A stretch of DNA of 64,000 nt. Origin: Sphingobacterium corticibacter (GTDB taxonomy: Bacteria > Bacteroidota > Bacteroidia > Sphingobacteriales > Sphingobacteriaceae). The notes under the pieces are model-generated. The model was given only the letters and a program-made list of their open reading frames with translations, made no database searches and had not been told where the DNA came from. The DNA lies in assembly GCF_003076635.1 (NCBI RefSeq), contig NZ_QDKG01000003.1, positions 310,001-374,000 on the forward strand. Direction: 5' to 3'. The translations under genes and the position numbers were made by a program. Positions 26,780 through 34,332 of this stretch are shown here, piece by piece; within the stretch, counting starts at the first letter, position 1, and every line of letters starts with the position of its first letter.

Positions 26780-28269
26780 AAAAAAGGATTGCCATTATAG
26801 GATCCGGTTTCTCTGGATTATCTGCTGCCGCTTATGCCGCTGCCGAAGGTCATACGGTGCATGTGTTTGAGAAAAATGCTGGTCCTGGAGGTCGTGCACG
26901 CCAGTTCCAAACGGAGAACGGATATACTTTCGATATGGGACCAAGCTGGTATTGGATGCCTGATATCATCAACAATTTCTTTCAAGACTTTGGAAAACAA
27001 GCCACCGATTATTTGGAGTTAATCTCTTTGGATCCGCAGTTCGAAATGGTTTTCTCCAGAGATAATGTGGCCATACCACGCGATTATGCGCAGATGAAAG
27101 CCTTATTTGAGCAGATCGAACCGGGCGCGGGACTGCGGCTCGACGAATTCATGGAAGCCGCCAAATACAAATACGAAGTAGGTATGCGGGATTTTGTAAA
27201 CAAGCCTTGCTACAGCTGGTTTGAATTCATGTCGCCTAAGATTGCCGGCAGTGCGCTACGACTAGATTTGCTGTCGGGTTTTAGGAAGTACGTAAAAAAA
27301 TACTTTACGAATCCGAAATTGGTTTCCTTGATGGAATTTCCGGTCATTTTTCTTGGCGCTTCTCCACGTAATATTCCAGCCATGTATAGCTTGATGAACT
27401 ATGGCGGTTACGCCCTAGGCACTTGGTATCCAAAAGGTGGTTTTTACGAATTGGTGAAAGCAATGAAATCCGTTGCGGAGGAGCAGGGTGCAGTATTTCA
27501 TTTCAATCAACCGGTAGAAGCCATAAACTGTGCAGATGGTTCGGTGCAGACTTTATTAATAAAGGGCGAAGAGCATGCCTTTGATGTGATAATCGCGTCT
27601 TCAGATTATCACCATACCGAAACCTTATTAGCACCATCACTCCGCAATTATGACGAAAAATACTGGGCTGGCCGTACTTTTGCGCCTTCTTGTTTGATTT
27701 ATTATCTAGGATTTAATGAGCGTATCCCCAATCTAAAACATCATACTTTATTTTTTGAGAATGATCTGGATGCACACATAGACTCTATCTACGTGGATAA
27801 ATCGTGGCCAGAAAAACCATTATTCTATGCGTGCTGCCCATCGCAAACAGATGATAGGGTTGCACCAGAAGGCCATGAAAATATATTTCTACTGATGCCT
27901 CTGGCTATGGGAGTTACGGATGATGAGCCGACTCGGGAACGTTACCTCTTGGAAATGATCGCGCGATTGGAAAAACACACAGGAACAATCAATTTGCTGG
28001 AAAAGATCGATTTCAAAAAAAGCTATTGCGTTTCTGATTTTATGCAAGATTACAATGCTTATGGCGGTAATGCATATGGATTAGCCAATACCTTGTCGCA
28101 AACAGCGGTGTGGAAGCCATCCATCAAAAACAAAAAACTGAAAAACTTATTTTATACAGGACAGCTGACTGTGCCAGGTCCCGGTGTACCACCATCTATC
28201 ATTTCTGGTAAGATTGTCGCTTCTGAAGTCAATAAACTTAATACACACACCTATGAAAAAGCTGTTTGA
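26776..28269 (+). CDS. crtI: Phytoene desaturase
   Basis: 497 residues. IAIIGSGFSGLSAAAYAAAEGH (about residues 5-26) is the FAD-binding motif, followed by the family sequence VFEKNAGPGGRARQFQTENGYTFDMGPSWYWMPD. The C-terminal carotenoid-dehydrogenase signature is present as LFYTGQLTVPGPGVPPSIISG. CrtI converts phytoene to lycopene by four desaturations; the exact number of steps cannot be read from sequence. It begins inside the marR stop codon and overlaps crtB by 17 nt. Confidence 0.9.
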   Translation: MKKRIAIIGSGFSGLSAAAYAAAEGHTVHVFEKNAGPGGRARQFQTENGYTFDMGPSWYWMPDIINNFFQDFGKQATDYLELISLDPQFEMVFSRDNVAIPRDYAQMKALFEQIEPGAGLRLDEFMEAAKYKYEVGMRDFVNKPCYSWFEFMSPKIAGSALRLDLLSGFRKYVKKYFTNPKLVSLMEFPVIFLGASPRNIPAMYSLMNYGGYALGTWYPKGGFYELVKAMKSVAEEQGAVFHFNQPVEAINCADGSVQTLLIKGEEHAFDVIIASSDYHHTETLLAPSLRNYDEKYWAGRTFAPSCLIYYLGFNERIPNLKHHTLFFENDLDAHIDSIYVDKSWPEKPLFYACCPSQTDDRVAPEGHENIFLLMPLAMGVTDDEPTRERYLLEMIARLEKHTGTINLLEKIDFKKSYCVSDFMQDYNAYGGNAYGLANTLSQTAVWKPSIKNKKLKNLFYTGQLTVPGPGVPPSIISGKIVASEVNKLNTHTYEKAV

Positions 28270-29089
28270 TGAATTAAGCTTCCAAGTAAGCAAAGCCACC
28301 ACCGAAAAATATAGCACCAGCTTTTCCTTGGGAATTCTGGCTTTAGATAATTGCATTCGGCCGGCTGTATATGCTATTTATGGATATGTGAGATTAGCAG
28401 ACGAGATTGTGGACAGTTTCCATACATACGATAAGCAAAAATTGCTGGAGCGGTTTAAAGAACAAACGCATCAAGCGCTGGATGAGAAGATCTCGTTGAA
28501 TCCTATCCTACAGTCTTTTCAAGAGACGGTACATCGTTATGACATTGATCGGGCACTGATCGAACAGTTCTTGCATAGCATGGAAATGGATTTAAACCCG
28601 ACAGAATATAACACCGAAAAGTACAAGGAGTATATCTTGGGGTCGGCCGAAGTGGTAGGATTGATGTGCCTGCAAGTATTTGTCGATGGCGATAAGTCTG
28701 CCTACGAAACTTTGAAACCATACGCGATGAAACTCGGATCTGCCTTTCAGAAAGTCAATTTCTTACGTGACTTGAAAGACGATTATCAAGTATTAGGACG
28801 TACTTACTTTCCTGATGTAAATATGGCCGTGTTCGATAATGCGATCAAATCTACTATTGAAGACGACATTCATACGGAGTTTCGTGAAGCTTTGGTGGGC
28901 ATCAAAAAGTTACCCGTTTCGGCGCGCTTCGGAGTTTATCTGGCGTACAAATATTATCTTTCTTTGTTCAAAAAGATCAAACGATTGCCTGCGCAGCGTA
29001 TCATGAGTGAGCGCGTCCGGATACCCAATGGCCAAAAGATGTCGTTGATGATGCAAAGTTATGTAGCGTATAAAATGGCTATTATGTAG
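28253..29089 (+). CDS. crtB: Phytoene synthase
   Basis: 278 residues from the ATG at 28253, inside the end of crtI; the upstream in-frame extension lies within crtI coding sequence. Squalene/phytoene synthase fold with the first Asp-rich motif LADEIVDSF (DxxxD, near residue 50) and the second in KVNFLRDLKDDYQVLGRTYFP. It condenses two GGPP molecules to phytoene. Length is on the short side but normal for this family. No crtE for GGPP synthesis is in the window. Confidence 0.9.
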   Translation: MKKLFDELSFQVSKATTEKYSTSFSLGILALDNCIRPAVYAIYGYVRLADEIVDSFHTYDKQKLLERFKEQTHQALDEKISLNPILQSFQETVHRYDIDRALIEQFLHSMEMDLNPTEYNTEKYKEYILGSAEVVGLMCLQVFVDGDKSAYETLKPYAMKLGSAFQKVNFLRDLKDDYQVLGRTYFPDVNMAVFDNAIKSTIEDDIHTEFREALVGIKKLPVSARFGVYLAYKYYLSLFKKIKRLPAQRIMSERVRIPNGQKMSLMMQSYVAYKMAIM

Positions 29090-29116
29090 TCCATTTACTA
29101 TGAAAAATCTAATTAC

Positions 29117-29590
29117 ATGATCTATAGTATATACCGAGAACAACATGTGAAAGGAGATATTGAATCAATTTGGGCATTCTTTTCTTCACCACATAATCTG
29201 GCCGAGATAACACCTAAGGATATGGCTTTCGTAGTCAAAAGTGAGGTGGAAGATCGGTCCATTTACAAAGATCAAATTATTGATTATACGGTAAGTCCGA
29301 TATTGGGTATTCCGCTTAAATGGCGTACGCGTATAACGGACGTAGTGCCTTTGCAGCGCTTCATCGATTTTCAGGAAAGCGGACCATACAAATTGTGGGA
29401 ACATACCCATACCTTTACTCCGGAAGGCGATAGCGTTTTGATCACCGATCATGTACGCTACGAACTGCCATTTGGCCCTTTGGGTACACTGGCGCATCAG
29501 CTTTTTGTAAAAAAGAAATTGAAAAACATATTCGATTATAGACATCAAGTCTTAGACAAAAAATTTAATCATAATACTGTGCAACTATGA
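29117..29590 (+). CDS. SRPBCC (START-like) ligand-binding protein in the carotenoid operon
   Basis: 157 residues. The sequence has the SRPBCC helix-grip pattern: HVKGDIESIWAFFSSPHNLAEITP at the start, then FVVKSEVEDRSIYKDQIIDYTVSPILGIPLKWRTRITD, and a closing strand/helix WEHTHTFTPEGDSVLITDHVRYELPFG. This belongs to the COG4276-type group. It has no signal peptide. Proteins of this type bind hydrophobic ligands in a barrel cavity, which suits carotenoid handling, but no ligand is proven. It sits between crtB (27 nt gap) and crtZ (4-nt overlap). Confidence 0.75.
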   Translation: MIYSIYREQHVKGDIESIWAFFSSPHNLAEITPKDMAFVVKSEVEDRSIYKDQIIDYTVSPILGIPLKWRTRITDVVPLQRFIDFQESGPYKLWEHTHTFTPEGDSVLITDHVRYELPFGPLGTLAHQLFVKKKLKNIFDYRHQVLDKKFNHNTVQL

Positions 29591-30054
29591 ATTTTTTAAT
29601 CCTGTTGGCCACCTTTCTGATCATGGAAGGAATTACCTGGACGGTACATAAATATGTAATGCATGGATTCTTATGGCGATTGCATCGTGATCATCACGAT
29701 CACAGCACCGAAGGCCATTTAGAGAAAAACGATTATTTCTTCGTGATCTTCGCGATTCCAGCCATTGCACTGATCTATATAGGCAGCACACAAGGCTTCA
29801 ATTATTTGTTTTATATCGGGTTGGGTATTACCTTATACGGTTTTGCTTACTTCTTTGTACACGATATTTTTATTCACCAGCGGGTATCATTCCTTCGGAA
29901 TACGACGAATCCTTATCTGATGGCCATTCGCCGTGCGCACAAACAACATCACAAACACACGGGTAAGGAGGAAGGCGAATGTTTTGGTTTCCTGTGGGTG
30001 CCTGTGAAATATTTTCAGATGTATTTTAAAAAAAATCAACAGCATGAACGTTAG
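29587..30054 (+). CDS. crtZ: Beta-carotene hydroxylase
   Basis: 155 residues with four hydrophobic stretches, a membrane-bound di-iron hydroxylase of the fatty-acid hydroxylase superfamily. The histidine clusters are HKYVMH, HRDHHDH, HDIFIHQR and HKQHHKH. It should add 3-hydroxyls to beta-carotene rings, giving zeaxanthin. It overlaps the SRPBCC gene by 4 nt and the lipocalin gene by 11 nt. No crtW ketolase is in the window. Confidence 0.9.
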   Translation: MNFLILLATFLIMEGITWTVHKYVMHGFLWRLHRDHHDHSTEGHLEKNDYFFVIFAIPAIALIYIGSTQGFNYLFYIGLGITLYGFAYFFVHDIFIHQRVSFLRNTTNPYLMAIRRAHKQHHKHTGKEEGECFGFLWVPVKYFQMYFKKNQQHER

Positions 30055-30601
30055 ATTACAGACTTACCTCATACTTATTTTCGCTATTTGCATCCTCGGT
30101 TGCAGTACGACGTATATACCAAAAACGGCTACTCCTGTCAGCTCATTTGAGGTGGATCGCTACTTGGGCACTTGGTACGAAATTGCTAGACTTGATCATA
30201 AATTTGAAAAAGGATTGTCGCACGTTACGGCGACCTATTCAACCAATGATGATGGCAGTATTAAAGTGCTCAATAAGGGATATAATAAAGAAGAGAAGGA
30301 GTGGAAATCGGCCGAAGGAAAAGCAAAGTTTCGCGGTGAACCGACCACTGCGGCGCTAAAAGTTTCCTTTTTTGGACCATTTTATGCGGGCTACAACGTG
30401 ATTGCTTTAGACAAAGATTATCGGCATGCCTTGGTGGCTGGTAAAAACTTCGATTACTTGTGGATACTTTCTCGCGAAACCACGATTCCAGAAGAAGTTA
30501 AAGTAGATTATTTGCGCTTAGCGTTGGAAGTGGGCTATGATATTGAAGATCTACTGTGGGTAGACCAAGATCCAGCTACGAAAGGAGCAGATGAAGGATA
30601 A
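30044..30601 (+). CDS. Blc-type lipocalin lipoprotein in the carotenoid operon
   Basis: 185 residues. The signal peptide ends in the lipobox ILGC (Cys near 22), so the protein is probably anchored in an outer or inner membrane facing the periplasm. The lipocalin motifs are clear: RYLGTWYEIARLDHKFEKGL, then VTATYS, LNKGYN, ALKVSFFGPFYAGYNVIALDKDY and LWILSRE. The family binds fatty acids or other lipids. It is encoded between crtZ and photolyase with 11-nt overlaps on both sides, so a carotenoid or lipid role is plausible inference. It is a paralog of the lipocalin at 41423. Confidence 0.85.
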   Translation: MNVRLQTYLILIFAICILGCSTTYIPKTATPVSSFEVDRYLGTWYEIARLDHKFEKGLSHVTATYSTNDDGSIKVLNKGYNKEEKEWKSAEGKAKFRGEPTTAALKVSFFGPFYAGYNVIALDKDYRHALVAGKNFDYLWILSRETTIPEEVKVDYLRLALEVGYDIEDLLWVDQDPATKGADEG

Positions 30602-31895
30602 GGTCAATATTTTTTGGTTTAGAAGAGATCTTCGATTGGAAGATAATGTCGGTTTATCCAAAGCATTAGCACAGGATATCCCAGTAGTTCCGATCTTCGT
30701 ATTCGATCAAGAGATTCTATCTAAATTACCGAATACCAAAGATATACGAGTAGATTACATTCACCAAGCACTGCAATCTCTACAAGATAAATTGGAAGAA
30801 GTAGGCAGCTCACTGCATGTCTATCATGGAAAGGTGGAAGATGTCTTTACGGAGCTAATCCAAAAGTTTGACGTACACGAAGTATTTTGCAATCGGGATT
30901 ACGAACCTCAAGCGATCAATAGAGACAAACGCGTTCAAAAGATGTTGGCTAAAGAGGACGTAACCTTCTCCGATTTCAAAGATCAGGTCATTTTCGAAAA
31001 AGACGAGATTCTGAAGAATGACGGCACACCGTACACCGTATATACACCGTATGCCAAGAAATGGCGGGCAGCACTAGAACGCAAGCACTATACGACAGCG
31101 CCAAGCACTTTCGATGGTTTTTACCAGACAAAGAAAAAGTCTATTCCTTCCTTGAAAACATTAGGTTTTGAGAAGACTGTGCTGAACTACGAGATTCCAT
31201 CACTCACTCCTGGAATGATTGGTGATTACGATCAGCATCGGGATTTTCCAGCAGAAGATCGTACTACGCGGTTGGGTGTAGCACTGCGATTTGGCACTAT
31301 ATCGGTACGCGAATGTGTGAAAACAGCGCTCAAGAACAATGATACATGGTTATCCGAGCTGATCTGGCGCGAATTCTTCATGCAGATCCTATTTCATTTT
31401 CCGCATGTGGTGGATACCAGCTTCAAGTCAGCTTACGACAATATTCGCTGGCGCAATAATGAAAAGGAGTTTGAAAAATGGTGCAAGGGAGAAACCGGTT
31501 ATCCAATTGTAGATGCGGGCATGCGACAACTGAATGAAACAGGTTTTATGCATAATCGCGTTCGGATGGTCGTCGCCAGTTTCTTATGTAAGCATCTGCT
31601 GATTGATTGGCGCTGGGGCGAAGCCTATTTTGCCGAAAAATTGCTTGATTATGAGCTTTCTTCCAACAATGGCAATTGGCAGTGGGCAGCAGGATGTGGA
31701 TGCGATGCAGCGCCGTATTTTCGGATTTTCAATCCCGATGCACAGACCAAGCGATTTGACAAAGATCTGAAGTATATCAAGCGTTGGAATCCACATTACG
31801 CTGATCGGATAGAAACAGCCATAGTAGACCACAAAGAAGCGCGCGAGCGCGCACTAAAGACATATAAAGAAGCGCTGAACGAAGCGAGATCCTAG
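30591..31895 (+). CDS. phr: Deoxyribodipyrimidine photolyase/cryptochrome
   Basis: 434 residues. NIFWFRRDLRLEDNVGL opens the alpha/beta antenna domain. The helical FAD domain has TTRLGVALRFGTISVRE, LIWREFFMQILFHFP, WCKGETGYPIVDAGMRQLNETGFMHNRVRMVVASFLCKHLLIDWRWGE and NGNWQWAAGCGCDAAPYFRIFNP, which are the conserved FAD and DNA-contact blocks of CPD-type photolyases. It probably repairs cyclobutane dimers with blue light; a signalling cryptochrome is less likely. It overlaps the lipocalin by 11 nt and ends 9 nt before idi, so it is part of the carotenoid operon. Confidence 0.9.
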   Translation: MKDKVNIFWFRRDLRLEDNVGLSKALAQDIPVVPIFVFDQEILSKLPNTKDIRVDYIHQALQSLQDKLEEVGSSLHVYHGKVEDVFTELIQKFDVHEVFCNRDYEPQAINRDKRVQKMLAKEDVTFSDFKDQVIFEKDEILKNDGTPYTVYTPYAKKWRAALERKHYTTAPSTFDGFYQTKKKSIPSLKTLGFEKTVLNYEIPSLTPGMIGDYDQHRDFPAEDRTTRLGVALRFGTISVRECVKTALKNNDTWLSELIWREFFMQILFHFPHVVDTSFKSAYDNIRWRNNEKEFEKWCKGETGYPIVDAGMRQLNETGFMHNRVRMVVASFLCKHLLIDWRWGEAYFAEKLLDYELSSNNGNWQWAAGCGCDAAPYFRIFNPDAQTKRFDKDLKYIKRWNPHYADRIETAIVDHKEARERALKTYKEALNEARS

Positions 31896-31904
31896 TAGCG
31901 AGGT

Positions 31905-32447
31905 ATGGAAAGAAATAAGGTAGTATTAGTAGATCAAAACGATCAGACAGTGGGAGAGATGGACAAATTGCTGGCACACGAGCGCGGCGAGCTTCATCGC
32001 GCATTTTCCATCTTTATATTCAATAGCCGCGGAGAAATGTTGATACATCAACGCGCTGCCGACAAATACCATGGCGGCGGTTTATGGACCAATGCCTGCT
32101 GCTCGCATCCGCAGTTGCACGAAGATCTCGAACAAGGTGCGCTTCAAAGACTGCAATTCGAAATGGGATTAGTTTGTCCGATCAATGCGCTTTTTTCATT
32201 CATCTACCACGCCAAAGTAGAAAATGATTTGATAGAGCACGAGTTTGACCATGTTTTTGTGGGTTACAGTGATGATACACCATTGCCTAATCCTGCCGAA
32301 GTACAAGACTTTCGGTGGATCAGTGTGAGCAAATTACAAGAGGAAATTCGGACGTCACCTGAAAAATTTACCTACTGGTTTAAATCAGCGCTGGATCAGG
32401 TACTCAGCACATTGGAACAAACTAATTCGTTCGCTACGAATCGATAG
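31905..32447 (+). CDS. idi: Isopentenyl-diphosphate delta-isomerase, type 1
   Basis: 180 residues. Nudix-type fold with the catalytic-cysteine motif TNACCSHPQLHEDLEQGALQRLQFEMGL and EHEFDHVFVGYSDD. It interconverts IPP and DMAPP. The first gene-scale start is the ATG 31905, 9 nt after photolyase, so the same transcript carries it. It supplies the prenyl precursors for crtB and ends the operon. Confidence 0.9.
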   Translation: MERNKVVLVDQNDQTVGEMDKLLAHERGELHRAFSIFIFNSRGEMLIHQRAADKYHGGGLWTNACCSHPQLHEDLEQGALQRLQFEMGLVCPINALFSFIYHAKVENDLIEHEFDHVFVGYSDDTPLPNPAEVQDFRWISVSKLQEEIRTSPEKFTYWFKSALDQVLSTLEQTNSFATNR

Positions 32448-32574
32448 GCTTTTTTTAAGACAATTATTTCTTCGTATCAAGCAAACCGAATATTGGAATT
32501 TACTGTTATGAAATAGGGTGACATACTTTTCTTAGTGATCATGATGCCCATTTCAAACAACAAGACAGATACTG

Positions 32575-32922
32575 ATGAAAATTACGACAATATTACTAGT
32601 AGCTTCCAGCTTTCTATTGAGCACGGCTTGCGGCAGCAAACGCATGAATAATGATAGCGCACAAGAACAACCAGGTTTGGATGCATCGCGTAATTTGGTC
32701 ATTTATTACGATAAAGACACGGGCAATGATCAGTTGCTAGAAGCGGTACAAACCTTCGGTGCAGAAGTGGTATACCTATATGATGCTTTGAATGGCGTAG
32801 CGATTAGCATTCCAGATGATAAGCCCATGGAAGATGCCATCAATTATTTCGAAAAAATTGCGGGAGTTACTTCCGTAGATAGAGACGGCATGATGTCTAT
32901 CCAAAATCAAATGGAGAAATAG
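32575..32922 (+). CDS. Small lipoprotein resembling a stand-alone I9 protease inhibitor domain
   Basis: 115 residues. The signal peptide ends in the lipobox STAC (Cys at about 19). The mature part, NLVIYYDKDTGNDQLLEAVQTFGAEVVYLYDALNGVAISIPDDKPMEDAINYFEKIAGVTSVDRDGMMSI (conserved blocks GAEVVYLYDALNGVAISIPD and IAGVTSVDRDGM), follows the ferredoxin-like pattern of subtilase propeptides (Inhibitor_I9): strand, helix, a strand with a hydrophobic patch, and a final V-x-x-V-x-x-D turn. No subtilase follows it. The match is by eye and modest. The 127-nt gap from idi suggests its own transcription unit. A perfect 18-bp inverted repeat follows at 32951. Confidence 0.5.
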   Translation: MKITTILLVASSFLLSTACGSKRMNNDSAQEQPGLDASRNLVIYYDKDTGNDQLLEAVQTFGAEVVYLYDALNGVAISIPDDKPMEDAINYFEKIAGVTSVDRDGMMSIQNQMEK

Positions 32923-32950
32923 ACCTCTTTTAGCCATCAAATTTTCCTGA

Positions 32951-32998
32951 TTTAATTTTCACAAATGTTTGAATACAATTACATTTGTGAAAATTAAA
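32951..32998. repeat. Perfect 18-bp AT-rich inverted repeat
   Basis: TTTAATTTTCACAAATGT (32951-32968) and its exact complement (32981-32998) flank a 12-nt loop. It is 28 nt after the stop of the I9-like lipoprotein and 129 nt before the GNAT gene. There is no T run after either arm, so a normal terminator is unlikely. The right arm contains TACATTTG (32980-32987), a perfect -7 element. Likely a regulatory palindrome or a recombination or replication related site. Confidence 0.65.
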
Positions 32999-33127
32999 AT
33001 TTCGGGTGTCATACATCTACCTTTCTCTGCTGAACCGATCCCTTATCCAAGCTTTACAGCGTTCGGAATGCATACCTATGGTGAGTAATAATCTATGCTC
33101 CGAATCCACAGCTAATCTGCCTACCTG

Positions 33128-33637
33128 ATGAATACGCTTCGCTATAGAGATAGTACAATAGAAGATCTACCAACTATTGTTGCCATTTACAACTCAACCA
33201 TTGCTTCGCGATTAGTCACTGCCGACGTAGACCCTGTCTCGGTAGAAAGCAAATTACCCTGGTTTCACGATCATTCAACAGATAAGAGGCCACTGTGGAT
33301 CATTGAAAAAGAAAGCGACGGAACAATAGTGGGATGGGCGAGTTTCCAATCTTTTTATGGTAGACCCGCCTATGATGGCACGGTAGAGATTAGCATCTAT
33401 CTACATGAAGCGCAACGCGGACAAAAGTTTGGCAATGCTATACTACAATACTGTATTGATCGAGCTCCCGATTTCGGCATCGATGTCTTATTGGCTTATA
33501 TCTTCGCGCACAATACACCAAGTATTGGCTTATTCGAAAAATTTCACTTTTCCGAATGGGCAAATCTTCCGGATATCGCCGTGCTGGATGGACAGCGGCG
33601 TAGCCTCAAGATTTTAGGATTAAGAATATTAAACTAG
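33128..33637 (+). CDS. GNAT acetyltransferase, phosphinothricin-acetyltransferase-like
   Basis: 169 residues. LRYRDSTIEDLPTIVAIYNSTIASRL is the family opening, SFYGRPAYDGTVEISIYLHEAQRGQKFGNAILQYCI carries the acetyl-CoA binding motif A (RGQKFGN), and NTPSIGLFEKFHFSEW is motif B. This pattern is that of the Pat/Bar-like branch, whose members acetylate methionine sulfone, methionine sulfoximine or other small amines, so an exact substrate cannot be assigned. It stands alone. Confidence 0.8.
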   Translation: MNTLRYRDSTIEDLPTIVAIYNSTIASRLVTADVDPVSVESKLPWFHDHSTDKRPLWIIEKESDGTIVGWASFQSFYGRPAYDGTVEISIYLHEAQRGQKFGNAILQYCIDRAPDFGIDVLLAYIFAHNTPSIGLFEKFHFSEWANLPDIAVLDGQRRSLKILGLRILN

Positions 33638-34153
33638 ATTACTTGGAATGGTTTAATTGTCCGCATTATCTTTTAATAAGATCACTTCGAGAAATTAACA
33701 TAAACACCTCATGTATTTAGCTACAAGTAGTAGCCACATACCATTGATTTTCTCTTGTCTAAACAAACTCACAGCATCGGTTTCCACCCAGACTACATGA
33801 TGATGCTTGTACAATTGAATTTGTCTGAAAAGGAACTTTATTATTAAGCCACAAGAAATAATAAAAACACATTAAAATTAAAATTTTTTAATCAATAAAA
33901 TAACCAAACTTCAACTCTTCTATTTTACAACAATAAAATTATACAAAATAAAAATTCGTATTAATTAAATATTGTCGTTTAAATTATTTTATTTTGTAGA
34001 TGAAATGCTACAAAATCAATATCATTTGCGTTTCAGCATGATTCATCAATCAACAGTATGGCCACATAAATAACATGTGTTAAAAAGTTATCATTTAAAG
34101 ATTACAATATTAAAACATAGAACATCATATTTTACAACTTAAACGACAAAAAA
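33638..34153. other. AT-rich region before the small-peptide/fimbrillin locus
   Basis: 516 nt without a gene of ordinary length; its base composition, especially from about 33860 on, is clearly more AT-rich than the neighbouring genes. It holds an approximate -7 element TTATTTTG (33989-33996, one mismatch) with TTG at 33972-33974, but the 14-nt spacing is short. The 9-bp word GTCGTTTAA (about 33974-33982) and its complement (34139-34147) lie about 160 nt apart and may be chance. Confidence 0.5.
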
Positions 34154-34318
34154 ATGAACAACAATCCAAAACGACAAAACTATGAATCTCCTGCAATCGA
34201 AATTTCATACGTATCCTTGGAGACCGCCATCGCTGCTGGATCGATAATAAGAGAGAATCCAAATCCACAACTTACAGATTTGCAAGACGTAGAAACGGTG
34301 GATATTTGGAATTTTTAG
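34154..34318 (+). CDS. 54-residue small protein upstream of a fimbrillin-like gene
   Basis: 54 codons, ATG at 34154 after a run of A residues, TAG at 34316-34318. Sequence blocks: MNNNPKRQNYESPAIEISYV, then SLETAIAAGSIIRENPNPQL, then TDLQDVETVDIWNF. It has no long hydrophobic core and no cysteine, so it is not a classic secreted or membrane protein. The pattern YESPAIEI at the start, an ETAIAAGS centre and a short aromatic-acidic tail DIWNF looks like a leader-plus-core build. It ends 14 nt before the lipoprotein gene and is probably co-transcribed. I believe similar short proteins occur near fimbrillin-type genes in Bacteroidota, but I cannot confirm a named family. Confidence 0.6.
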   Translation: MNNNPKRQNYESPAIEISYVSLETAIAAGSIIRENPNPQLTDLQDVETVDIWNF

Positions 34319-34332
34319 TGGAAAAAGCAAAA

